The notes: generated by a model from the letters alone, not told the origin. A DNA stretch of 64,000 bases from Steromphala cineraria (GCA_916613615.1 OU744736.1:8877724-8941723), one strand, 5' to 3'. Counted from the stretch's first letter, positions 43,865 to 54,967 are shown. A program made the numbers and translations.

Positions 43865-45665
43865 ACAAGCAGCTGACATGGTCGAGCTATATCCCCCGCA
43901 AATTGCACAATATGTGTAGGTTTTCCTTATCATATTGCCGATTAATTTTTGTCGCACAAATTAACACAACTTTTCCAGGAAATGAAAGAAACTGTTGTAA
44001 TAAAGAAACTAAATCATACCAACTTTATGTTCATTGTTGGGCATAATTGGACTTAACTGACAAAATTAAAAACAAACGAATGAATTTATATATTATGTAT
44101 TTGGATCTTCAAGATCAATTTGATCATATCTAAACAAACATATTTTCAAAATTGCTCTTCATGACACACCAACATATGATTTTGTATCTCAATTACAAAT
44201 GAGATCAAAAATGTGATTAGTTTAGTTGTAACAGATTTCCAACAGAGTCCTCAGTTTTTGCTAAAAAAGGCAAAATTTTATTAAAATATTTCCAGAATTG
44301 TTCTTCATGACACACCTTCATATGATTATGTATCTCCATATCAAATTTGATCAATATGTGATGATTAGTTTAGAAGTTATGAGCCGGACAGGATTTGTAA
44401 CAGTTTTCCAACAGAGTCCTCATTTTTTTCCAAAAAAGGCAAAATTTTATAAAAATATTTCCAAAATTGTTCTTCATGACACACCTTCAGATGATTATGT
44501 ATCTCCATATCAAAGTTGATCAATATGTGATGATTAGTTTAGAAGTGATGAGCCGGACAGGATTTGTAACAGTTTTCCAACAGAGTCCTAATTTTTTGCC
44601 AAAAAAGGCAAAATTTTATAAAAATATTTCCAAAATTGTTCTTCATGACACACCTTCAGATGATTATGTATCTCCATATCAAATTTGGTCAATATGTGAT
44701 GATTAGTTTAGAAGTTATGAGCCAGACAGGATTTGTAACAGTTTTCCAACAGAGTCCTCATTTTTTTCCAAAAAAGGCAAAATTTTATAAAAATATTTCC
44801 AAAATTGTTCTTCATGACACACCTTCAGATGATTATGTATCTCCATATCAAATTTGATCAATATGTGATGATTAGTTTAGAAGTTATGAGCCGGACAGGA
44901 TTTGTAACAGTTTTCCAACAGAGTCCTCATTTTTTGCCAAAAAAGGCAAAATTTTATAAAAATATTTCCAAAATTGTTCTTCATGACACACCTTCAGATG
45001 ATTATGTATCTCCATATCAAATTTGGTCAATATGTGATGATTAGTTTAGAAGTTATGAGCCAGACAGGATTTGTAACAGTTTTCCAACAGAGTCCTCATT
45101 TTTTTCCAAAAAAGGCAAAATTTTATAAAAATATTTCCAAAATTGTTCTTCATGACACACCTTCAGATGATTATGTATCTCCATATCAAATTTGATCAAT
45201 ATGTGATGATTAGTTTAGAAGTTATGAGCCGGACAGGATTTGTAACAGTTTTCCAACAGAGTCCTCATTTTTTGCCAAAAAAGGCAAAATTTTATAAAAA
45301 TATTTCCAAAATTGTTCTTCATGACACACCTTCAGATGATTATGTATCTCCATATCAAATTTTATCAATATGTGATGATTAGTTTAGAAGTTGTGAGCCG
45401 GACGGGACTTGTAACAGATTTCTTACAAAATTTACCACTTTTTCTCCAAAATCCTAATATTTTATGTAGATTTTCAGAAAATTGTTTCTCATGACACATT
45501 ATTACATGTTTCTTCATGTCCATAACAAATTTGAATTGAAATGGTTGATTAGTTAGAAAGTTATGAGCCGGACACAAAGTGTAACGGACGGACGGACGGA
45601 CGGACGGACGGACGGTACCCATTTTAATACCCCCCGCAACTTCGTTGTTGCGGGGGATAAAAAAT
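43865..45665 (-). mobile_element. Non-autonomous tandem-repeat element, 169-bp units, (ACGG)n microsatellite, terminal hairpin
   Basis: The left inverted end TATCCCCCGCAA (43890-43901) pairs with the right end TTGCGGGGGATA (45648-45659). The right terminus is a hairpin: stem CCCCCGCAAC/GTTGCGGGGG with loop TTCGTT (45631-45656). Next to it is (ACGG)8 (45584-45615). The interior is about eight tandem 169-bp units (starts 44298, 44467, 44636, 44805, 44974, 45143, 45312). It is the inverted relative of 54077-54965. The architecture matches the pearl/Helentron-like elements of bivalves. The seven stacked 73-79 aa frames are repeat artefacts. Confidence 0.85.
44129..45530 (-). repeat. 169-bp tandem array with 338-bp higher-order dimers
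   Basis: From 44636 the units alternate between a form with AAATTTGGTC...GAGCCAGAC and one with AAATTTGATC...GAGCCGGAC. The segments beginning at 44636 and 44974 are identical over their 169 bp, as are the pair 44805 and 45143. Homogenisation is therefore by dimers. The outer copies (before 44298 and after 45400) are diverged. Confidence 0.9.
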
Positions 45666-46820
45666 AATGAATATTTGACGGGTTGAGAAGAAGAACGACT
45701 TATGCCAGACGGAGGTGATTTGACATTATCATACCACAGAAAACTAAGCACCATGATCTACATGATGGTGAAATTCAATGTTGATATGTCACTTTGTTAC
45801 CATATAAGAACATACTGTAAATTGGATGTCTATCCATACAAAGGACTTTGATTAAGGTCTTGATAGAATAATAACTTAGTTTTCTTCGATTTTTCTGCTT
45901 AAGCATTTTAAATCATCTAAATCATCATCATCTAAATTATAATAGTTTTAAAGAAAGTAGGTTGTCCTCTCACCTGAAAGCTTCGAAAATTCCATACATC
46001 TAAGCCTTAGGTTGAAAATATGAAAGTGAAGAAACCAGTTGCCATGTTACAAATAATCAAAGCCAGATTCGCTAACTTTTGGCCTTTCCGGTCAGTTGGG
46101 TGGTTTTTTTTTAATGTCTATGCATTTCCTAAGATTATCTTATTTCTGGACCTTACGCTTTACGAACCAAGTTCAAGGTCACGGCCAGTTGTGCATCATT
46201 CACTGGATTGACGGGATAAAGTGTCAAAAAGTGTTTACGATATGCAGGGAAGTTATAAGATATGTCAGTACCACGGAGTCGCCACCCCTGGTCACGTGAC
46301 ACGTCCGAGTGCACTGAGCGTGACGGCCGGTGACCTTATATGGGGAGGTCAGTAGGTTAGTGTATATAAGTCAAAGGATCAGGGAGGTACTACCCTGCCG
46401 CCATGTTTCTTCACTTCTAAACACAAGCCTGGTTATCAAAGTCTCGCCAGACAACCAGCCACGCGAGATTTGGGTCATAGGTCATAACCTCGGGATGTCA
46501 CACAACTTCTTTATTGATTGGTTAAAAATAAAAAGATACATTGTGTCACAGTCGACCCGTCACTGACATCGCCCTCTGACCCCAGTCCTCGCTCGGCATT
46601 CTTCAGAGGATGGTTTGTCTCTTCTGGATTGTCTCTCTCCAAGCGAGATGCACAGTAGAAATAATAGCATCTGTTAGATAATTTGATAAAAACTTGAAAA
46701 TCATAATTACGGATACAGGTGAGTCTCGAAAGTATCGGTAATGACATATCTATTGGTTTATACAATGATTGCATATGTTAAATAAACTCGAGATTCATGT
46801 TACATTTTATTATTGTTGTA
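45666..46820. other. Intergenic, nothing recognised
   Basis: Frames at 46020-46299 and 46330-46566 have no family motif. Confidence 0.35.
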
Positions 46821-46821
46821 T

Positions 46822-46890
46822 TCTTCACTGAACCCTGGCAATTGCCATGAGAGGCCAACATGTTTACCACTACACCGATATTCTTCACGA
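46822..46890 (-). pseudogene. tRNA-like/SINE-head remnant
   Basis: The minus strand reads GGTGTAGTGGTAAACATGTT, then GGCCTCTCATGG and CAGGGTTCAGTGAAG. The first part resembles an A box plus D arm, and GGGTTCAGTGA resembles a degenerate B box (GGTTCGAnnCC). Stems are not intact, so it is not a working tRNA. It is probably a SINE or tRNA-derived relic. Confidence 0.35.
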
Positions 46891-47563
46891 CAAAGGGCCA
46901 TTGTTAAACCTTTTCCATTCGTATAGAACAAAAGGCCTTAAGTTTAAAATGATGCCATAGAAAAAAGGAAACCAACTTTCTGAAAATACACTTTAGCTCA
47001 TCTGGCGTCGAAAACCTCATTGGCTACTAGCATGGAGTTCAGCATCCGTCTGTAAACAGGCCTAGAGAACTGAAAAATGCTGTACAGATCGTTTAGCTGA
47101 AGGGAATTTTAATTTATAGATTTTTGTTGATATGATCCCTTATAAAGGCCAAAGGGCCACGCATTAAGATATTGTACATGGTTTCGCTTCCGAAGCAAAG
47201 GCCTAGAAGGCTACAACTATGAACATATTCTTACCGGATTAGGATAATGATTAACAGTTTCGTTATCCGACTATGGTCCAAAGGAACCTTGCCCTTAAGA
47301 ACTCTCTGAAGATATTACCATAATTTATAAACAAATACCTTCACTTCTGCTAGATGAGTGTCATGTGTTTGAAAGCATGGCATTTTCCTACAAGTTTTCA
47401 ATTTCTTCAATGAAATCAAGTTTTCATACAATACACGTGCAAAATTCAGATACCGTCAGCTGCACGTGCATATCGTGCTATGTAATCAACACAAACCGAA
47501 TACATCGTCGAGGACAAACAGTCATTCACAAAGGAAGATATACGTTGAACATCATTCTAAACT
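46891..47563. other. Intergenic; weak similarity to an 'AGGCC' repeat at 46980-47215
   Basis: Contains TTTAGCTCATCTGGCGTCGA and AGGCCAAAGGGCCACG, resembling a degraded tandem-repeat element of the AGCTCACCTGGCC type found in molluscs. No gene. Confidence 0.3.
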
Positions 47564-47724
47564 TATCAACAGGTAAGTTATTACCTAATTAACCCGCTCG
47601 TTTCATCAACAGGTAAGTTATTACCTAATTAACCCGCTCGTTTCATCAACAGGTAAGTTATTACCTAATTAACCCGCTCGTTTCATCAACAGGTAAGTTA
47701 TTACCTAATTAACCCGCTCGTTTC
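47564..47724 (+). repeat. Perfect 40-bp x 4 tandem array
   Basis: The unit CATCAACAGGTAAGTTATTA then CCTAATTAACCCGCTCGTTT is repeated four times without change. Each unit contains the inverted repeat GGTAA-GTTA-TTACC and also the donor-like AG|GTAAGT. Confidence 0.95.
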
Positions 47725-48195
47725 ACACTTTTATGTCAAGTCTCGATTTAAATACCCCTTTTCCGTATAGTCATTAATGATAGTAATCTTGAGCCCCTGT
47801 TAGGATTACATTTATTTTCTCAATATATTTACGAAACTTAAAACGAACGAATTGGTCAAACCATTTACATTTCGATTAGAAACTGAAGTTTGCAATTAAT
47901 GGTTTACACTTATATTCATAAGTTACAACTGCTTAGATTTAGTTGAACTGATTAAGAAGCAATTTGTGGAACTTTTTAGAAATATGAAAAAAACATAGTG
48001 TCCCTTACCGTTATACTGAAGACACCCTGTCGTTAATTGTCTTACTTTTGGTCTTTTTTGGTCCATAAATAAAATCCCATCGAACTAAAGACATCACAAA
48101 TCTCAATTTATTTATCTAAAGAATCCCAATTGAAGAACCCAAATCCTTGGAAGTTTTAACGAAGCATCCTTGTTCATATTACATCTTACTTGCAG
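47725..48195. other. Intergenic, nothing recognised
   Basis: AT-rich, no feature supported. Confidence 0.35.
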
Positions 48196-48564
48196 ATCCC
48201 ATACTTGATACTTCTACCCCAGACGTACTCGTTACACATCTACTCTAGACACCCATCTTAGATAACACCACAGATACCCTCGTCTAGCATATATCTTTCC
48301 TAGACACTCGCCCAAGAAACTTCCACAGACACCCTCGTGCGTGATATAACTAACCCAAAACCCACCCTAGATAATTCTAACCAAGACACCCTCCCCCCTC
48401 ATATATCTTCCCTAGACACTCGCCCAAGAAACTTCACCAGACACCTTTGTGCGTCATATAACTTACCCAAAACCCACCCTAGATAATTCTAACCCAGACA
48501 TCCTCGTTCCCATTATATCTGCCCTAGACACAAACCCTAGATTCAACTTGGGCCTAGATTAAGC
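48196..48564 (+). repeat. Diverged precursor units of the 91-bp satellite
   Basis: The same phrases as the array that follows (ACTTCTACCCCAGAC, CTCGT, CATATATCT, CCTAGACAC, ACCCTAGAT) appear in a scrambled and decayed form. A local 114-bp duplication of CTAGACACTCGCCCAAGAAA is at about 48302 and 48415. Confidence 0.7.
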
Positions 48565-50156
48565 CGACCCTACTTCTACCCCAGACACCCTCGTACCTCA
48601 TATATCTACTCTAGACACAAACCCTAGATTCAACTAGGGCCTAGATAAAGCCAACCCTTGATACTTCTACCCCAGACACCCTCGTACCTCATATATCTGC
48701 CCTAGACACAAACCCTAGATTCAACTAGGGCCTAGATAAAGCCAACCCTTGATACTTCTACCCCAGACACCCTCGTACCTCATATATCTGCCCTAGACAC
48801 AAACCCTAGATTCAACTAGGGCCTAGATAAAGCCAACCCTTGATACTTCTACCCCAGACACCCTCGTACCTCATATATCTGCCCTAGACACAAACCCTAG
48901 ATTCAACTAGGGCCTAGATAAAGCCAACCCTTGATACTTCTACCCCAGACACCCTCGTACCTCATATATCTGCCCTAGACACAAACCCTAGATTCAACTA
49001 GGGCCTAGATAAAGCCAACCCTTGATACTTCTACCCCAGACACCCTCGTACCTCATATATCTGCCCTAGACACAAACCCTAGATTCAACTAGGGCCTAGA
49101 TAAAGCCAACCCTTGATACTTCTACCCCAGACACCCTCGTACCTCATATATCTGCCCTAGACACAAACCCTAGATTCAACTTGGGCCTAGATTAAGCCGA
49201 CCCTACTTCTACCCCAGACACCCTCGTACCTCATATATCTACTCTAGACACAAACCCTAGATTCAACTAGGGCCTAGATAAAGCCAACCCTTGATACTTC
49301 TACCCCAGACACCCTCGTACCTCATATATCTGCCCTAGACACAAACCCTAGATTCAACTAGGGCCTAGATAAAGCCAACCCTTGATACTTCTACCCCAGA
49401 CACCCTCGTACCTCATATATCTGCCCTAGACACAAACCCTAGATTCAACTAGGGCCTAGATAAAGCCAACCCTTGATACTTCTACCCCAGACACCCTCGT
49501 ACCTCATATATCTGCCCTAGACACAAACCCTAGATTCAACTAGGGCCTAGATAAAGCCAACCCTTGATACTTCTACCCCAGACACCCTCGTACCTCATAT
49601 ATCTGCCCTAGACACAAACCCTAGATTCAACTAGGGCCTAGATAAAGCCAACCCTTGATACTTCTACCCCAGACACCCTCGTACCTCATATATCTGCCCT
49701 AGACACAAACCCTAGATTCAACTAGGGCCTAGATAAAGCCAACCCTTGATACTTCTACCCCAGACACCCTCGTACCTCATATATCTGCCCTAGACACAAA
49801 CCCTAGATTCAACTAGGGCCTAGATAAAGCCAACCCTTGATACTTCTACCCCAGACACCCTCGTACCTCATATATCTGCCCTAGACACAAACCCTAGATT
49901 CAACTAGGGCCTAGATAAAGCCAACCCTTGATACTTCTACCCCAGACACCCTCGTACCTCATATATCTGCCCTAGACACAAACCCTAGATTCAACTAGGG
50001 CCTAGATAAAGCCAACCCTTGATACTTCTACCCCAGACACCCTCGTACCTCATATATCTGCCCTAGACACAAACCCTAGATTCAACTAGGGCCTAGATAA
50101 AGCCAACCCTTGATACTTCTACCCCAGACACCCTCGTACCTCATATATCTACTCTA
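48565..50156 (+). repeat. 91-bp satellite/minisatellite, 18 units
   Basis: Units start at (ATACTTCTAC register) 48661, 48752, 48843, 48934, 49025, 49116, then 49294 and every 91 bp to 50113. Variant 87-bp units lie at about 48570 and 49207. Most units are identical. Each contains CCCTAG-ATTCAA-CTAGGG, a 6-bp stem hairpin, and several CTAG sites. The variant unit (TTGGGCCTAGATTAAGCCGA) recurs 633 bp apart (48548 and 49181), so a seven-unit block was duplicated. Confidence 0.95.
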
Positions 50157-50243
50157 GACAGACTCTAGTTACTTCTACAGAAACCCTGGACCCTCTCATT
50201 TCTACCCTAGACACAAATCCTAGATACAACTACCCCAGTCATC

Positions 50244-50654
50244 CAGTTTGACTAAAATCGGCCTAGTTCCGACGAATAAAATATTCAAGATATTAACTGT
50301 ACGGAGGTATAAATCCTGTACACTAGGTCTGACTGCACCCCTGTACCTTGCATGTCTTGTCCTAGTTTAGAGCAGCCGAAACCCAGTCGTTAGCGGACCA
50401 ATCACATCGTCTCGCTTATAAGACCGCTAGCGGTGATCATGTTCAAAGCATGGTTAACAGGAGATACTTGCCCCTAGCTAGATACCGAAGGCTTTTGATT
50501 GGTTAGCTGAGTTAACGAATGAACACCCGACCTACGGGGCTGATCTCAGATTCACTTGAGAGCACACCTATCGAAATAGCAAGTTCGATTTTCGATAGCG
50601 TAAATATTTCAAAAACGTTAATTCCTCGGAACTAGGCCGATTTTAATCAGTCTG
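50244..50654. mobile_element. MITE with CAGTTTGACTAAAATCGG terminal inverted repeats
   Basis: Left CAGTTTGACTAAAATCGGCC TAGTTCCGA and the complement of the right end CAGACTGATTAAAATCGGCC TAGTTCCGA match over about 30 bp. Flanks CCCCAGTCATC (50233-50243) and CCCCGTCATC (50655-50664) look like a target duplication of about 10 bp with one indel. The CAGT start and a 9-10-bp duplication resemble the 8435-8699 MITE. It sits just downstream of the 91-bp array. Non-coding. Confidence 0.8.
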
Positions 50655-50664
50655 CCCCGTCATC

Positions 50665-52625
50665 TTGCTTTGATACTTTAAGAAACATACCCCTGTCCCT
50701 TATACATCCCATTTGAGGTGCTTAATTCCCAGGCCTTTTATAATTTGTAAATATTTGTGATAATATATCCTGTTTCCTCAATGACAGTTTTTATTCCTCC
50801 CTTTTTATTACGGAGTGTCATCTCTAAAAAGCATAACGAGTGTTTAGTGCTGTCGTGTCACTCTAATAACAAGCCCTATGACGTAGGTAGGTCGTAAAGT
50901 CATTTCCAAGATATTCCCTTGTCACAAGACGGGGGTAGCTGTATAGCTTCTTATTGCGTGAAGGGGCTGTGTAATAGTAATGTTTTCGGAGTAATAAGCG
51001 AACTGTGAACTGTGGACCTTACGGGAAAGGACCTTTGTTAGTTGAGGTCTTTTGGCCTGAATGTATACTGTAAATCATGTTTGCAGTAAATGGAGAGAAT
51101 CTTAGTGCCCGTAGATAATGTTTTTGTGATTATAGTGCTCCTAGTTACAAAAGTAAGCTTGGATATAAGGCACTGAGTCGTAATATTATAAAGATTCTAG
51201 ATCCCAAATAATGTTCTCTACGTGTTCGTTAATGTTATCGTAAATTTGGTTCAAAGCACCTTCAGTTTCAGGGTCTATTCCAGATCCGGTGTTAATTGGA
51301 GGTCAGTCTATGTTTACATTTAGCAAGGTAAATTCTATATGAATATAAATTCATTATTTATTCTACTATTTGTACCACAGGTATAAATAGAGGCAAAAAA
51401 TTTTTTATTGGTACAATATATTTAAAATAAACTCAAAACAATCATACACAGATTAAAACTAGAATATTAAGATGCCAACACAGATATTGGTACAACAGAG
51501 AAATGATGTGTCCAATCAAATACCTACATATATGTCAATTAACTTTTATAAAGTCCCGGCAGTTTCTCCTGGCGGAAAAACAATTAAAACACAAATCATT
51601 CGAATTTCTTCATCAAATGACAACGCTTCTCGCAGTGAAAGGGTGGTTCATATCACAATGCTTTTGCCATAATTCAGTAGTAAAAATGATGATCTTAGAA
51701 CAGCGTCGCTGATTGCACAACTAACTTTGATTGCCTCCAATCGGGCATCTCCCATTCTATCCCACAAATTCGGCGTAATAGAACAGAGGCTGTCTCAACA
51801 TTTCATTACTTGATGTGCCTCTGTGCGGAGAGAATGATAAGTTAGGAGAGTGAACTAGTTATTTTTATCACCGTGAGAATCATTCTTTAGAAAAAGGACA
51901 TGCCCCTGGCGTCAGGTCGAGACTCGGCTTCTTATTCGAATCCCGCCCTCAAATGGAGGAAATACGGTACAAGCTAAACGTTGGCTCGGATAGCCGTTAC
52001 GAAATGTTTCTTCTTTGGTTTAAGTTGATTAAAAACTTTATAAACAGTGTTGTGCCTACACCGCTCGGCTCAATTCCTTTAGGTGAAGACTAGTGTTATC
52101 TTCACTTGTTTGACTGGTTGGGAACGGTGGACATGTTTGGAATGTATGATTTGATTTGCATCTAATTTGGTTAATACGAACATGTCGAAAGTGTTATACC
52201 TCAAACTGCTAGAGATATATGCCTTTAGATAGTGAACAACTCCAACACAATTATATTTAGGACCATACTATCTATACTTCTTCTCGTAATTATTTTTTGT
52301 GACAGTCTACCAGCATTAATCGTACAAGTAGCTAACCAACTTGCCCATCTCGCCTCGACAATCATCGGCGGTTGTTTGTCTGTTTTTTCACATTCAGTAG
52401 GCATACCTCTCTGGTGGATATAAATCGTCACACCGCAGCCCATCACATGCCTATGGATATGAAATCTTCAATGTACTTTCAGTAATGTTAATTATTGCAC
52501 ATAGTAGGATCTCAATTTTAAGAATGATATTTCTACATCGTCCGTTTATTATTTTCCAAAAGAATGTAATATGTTAAATTTGTCATTGAAAATGATTATC
52601 AGGCGCTTTTTTGGAGCATATATAG
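50665..52625. other. Intergenic, nothing recognised
   Basis: Overlapping frames (51472-51712; 52225-52446 on both strands) lack family motifs. A TTATTCGAATCCCGCC phrase at about 51931 looks like a lone tRNA B box, but no A box is found at tRNA spacing. Confidence 0.35.
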
Positions 52626-52629
52626 AGAT

Positions 52630-52745
52630 TATTACCCGAGGAAGTGTGTCATGTGACTTTTACGAAACGAGTGTTAATTTTTTATTACCCGAGCGAGAGC
52701 GAGAATTTCGTAAAAGTTATATGAGGCACTTCCGAGAGTCATAAT
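52630..52745. mobile_element. Foldback/palindromic MITE remnant (TTACCCGAG)
   Basis: The arm GAGGAAGTGTGTCATGTGAC TTTTACGAAACGAG (52637-52670) pairs imperfectly with CGAGAATTTCGTAAAAGTTA TATGAGGCACTTCCGAG (about 52699-52735). The central part reads TTTTTTATTACCCGAGCGAG. The whole can fold into a long hairpin. Confidence 0.6.
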
Positions 52746-54070
52746 TTCTTTATTACCGATTCTATTCCATTTTACAATCTTCGAAATATCAGAGAAACTT
52801 GCAAAACAAAACAGCTGAAATTTGGGGGCAATCTCATTAACATGATATCATAGCTTCTTCACTACGTTACGCGACAACACGCGTAGCGTAGTGTGGCAGA
52901 TAGATCATATTTTAATAAGATTGATTTCGGGGTTTCATAGACTCATAACTTAATTGCGTGCTTATTTTAAATTACAATATCTGTTTATTTATCTTGACAT
53001 CGAGAAAATGTTAATTATTTATGCGTAAGTTTTATAAAAGATATCTTTAAATGTTATAGAGAGTCTCTGCTGATATTGACTAACTATTTGTTTGATTTAG
53101 TGCCAATTAGGTATAATCCCACAGGAAAATGCCATCAGATATTGTGTTGACATCCGGTTTCTTGCAATGATGCTTTATTGTTTTGATAAGTGTTAAAGTT
53201 TCGTATAAGATTTAGGTTTGTCTCACTCTATTTGCAATTTCATCACCGAATTTCAAACATATTCCATACTTACAAATTAAAAAAATCAAAACCGAGCTAC
53301 AAGCTTTTGCATTACAATGCAGGTCCACTTTACATTCCATATATATACTTAACATCACTACTCCATATTTGTCAGTGCAACTATTTCATGTTTATTTGTC
53401 TTGAATATCCTTGCGTGGAATTTGCCCTGAAATATCCCTGCTTTCAATAGATTTAAAATGGTTGATATTAAACACATGGTCTTATATGAAGACGAACATA
53501 TTGTTATGGATAGCCTGTTGATGGTTATTGCATACAAAGCAACGTCCCTTCGAAACTCAAATATACAACAAGGGGAACATCGCATCGCATGCAATGAAGA
53601 AGTAAACTATCCTTAAGGTCAGTTAATAGAATAATAGCCTCTAAATGCCTCTATATACCCCTTAATGAAATGATTTCATATGATTACATACATAGATATT
53701 ATTAATGTACTATACCAATGTGCTATCACATCATATAATACTCGCGTAGTAGGACATTGAGTCATTGACAGAATATATGATGGTCTAGTTATATCTTCAT
53801 CACGGACATAAGGAAGCTCTACGGCAACTCTCCTGCTGTCAACATATCTGAACTTTAACGTCAGAGTCAAAACGTGCCCTCACAACACTAGTATTCGGTG
53901 ATAATTTGTCAACGAGAATCATTTACGTTTATCCCTTATAGGTATATAACATTATAAATTGACATGCATTGACATCATTGCATTAACTCTAACCTATACC
54001 AATACGTAGAATACAGATAAAAAGTAACGTATTGAAAAATGTTCTTCGAAACATTTTATGCATTGATCAT
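52746..54070. other. Intergenic; strong 14-bp stem hairpin at 52860-52893
   Basis: CACTACGTTACGCG-ACAACA-CGCGTAGCGTAGTG has one T:G pair and otherwise perfect arms. No gene recognised; frames at 53190-53450, 53358-53594 and 53676-53870 are overlapping chance frames. Confidence 0.5.
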
Positions 54071-54076
54071 TGATTA

Positions 54077-54967
54077 TTATACCCCCGACCAACGGTCCGG
54101 GGTATCTAGTAATACCAACGATTCCGTCCGTGTGTGTGTCCGTCCGTCCTTCCGTCCGTCCGAGGACATTTTTTGTCCGAGCTATTTCGGGAAAACTATT
54201 TATCCGATTAATTTCAAATTTTACACATGTCTTCTACCCTACTAGAAGGTGTGCACTGCGAAGTTACAGCAAATTTCGTTAACATTTGAATTTCGTTACA
54301 AATTTCCATGTTTTGAACTTAGTCATTTTCCAATATCAGATTTGTCCGACCTATTACGGGAAAACTATTCATCCGATTTATTTCAAACTTTGCACATGTC
54401 TTCTACCCTTCTAGGAGGGGTGCACTGCGAAGTTACAACAAATTTCTTTAATATTTGAAATTTTTACAAATTTCCATTTTTTTAACTTAGTCATTTTCCA
54501 ATATCAGATTTGTCCGACCTATTACGGGAAAACTATTCATCCAATTTATTTCAAATTTTGCACGTCTTCTACCCTACTAGGAGGGGTGCGGTGCGAAATT
54601 GCAACAAATTTCATTGATATTTCAATTGTTTTTACAAATTGCCATATTTTCAACATAGTCATTTTCCAATATCACATTTGTCCAACCTATTACGGGAAAA
54701 ACTTATCATCTGATTCTCTTCACATTTTCCATGTGTCTTCTTCCCTACTAGGAGCGGTGCAGTGCCAAATCAAAACTAAAATTGATAAGGGTTTTTTGTG
54801 TGTGGTTTTATTTTTACGAAGTTCCATTTTTTGGATTAGTCATTTTTCTCAATTCCTCTTTGGGGGTAAAATGCTGTGCAAGAAATGAGTATATTGAAAG
54901 TAAAAAATAATTCAGTTAGTCAGGGATGCACGGTCGGGGGTATAAGTGAGCCACGCTCACTTTTTTG
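54077..54967 (+). mobile_element. Non-autonomous tandem-repeat element, 168-bp units, CCGT microsatellite, terminal hairpins
   Basis: The left end TATACCCCCGACC (54078-54090) is inverted at the right, GGTCGGGGGTATA (54932-54944). The left end folds as ACCCCCGACC-AAC-GGTCCGGGGT. The 3' end is the hairpin AGTGAGC-CAC-GCTCACT (54945-54961) followed by T6. A CCGT-type microsatellite (about 54124-54163) precedes four units whose TTTGTCCGA starts are at 54172, 54341, 54509 and about 54677. The units match the complement of the 44-45 kb units (TGTCCGxC...AAACTA.TCAT...TTCAAA). Confidence 0.85.

Noticed and set aside
44298..45494. Seven stacked 60-79 aa open frames with near-identical proteins (MFFMTHLQMIMYL...), looking like a gene family
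   Set aside because: They are successive frames through a 169-bp tandem repeat (starts exactly 169 bp apart) in a non-coding element. 169 is not a multiple of 3 and the frames overlap, so this is a repeat artefact.
51920..51950. tRNA gene suggested by TTATTCGAATCCCGCC
   Set aside because: Only a B-box-like segment. No A box or acceptor/anticodon stems at the right distance on either strand.
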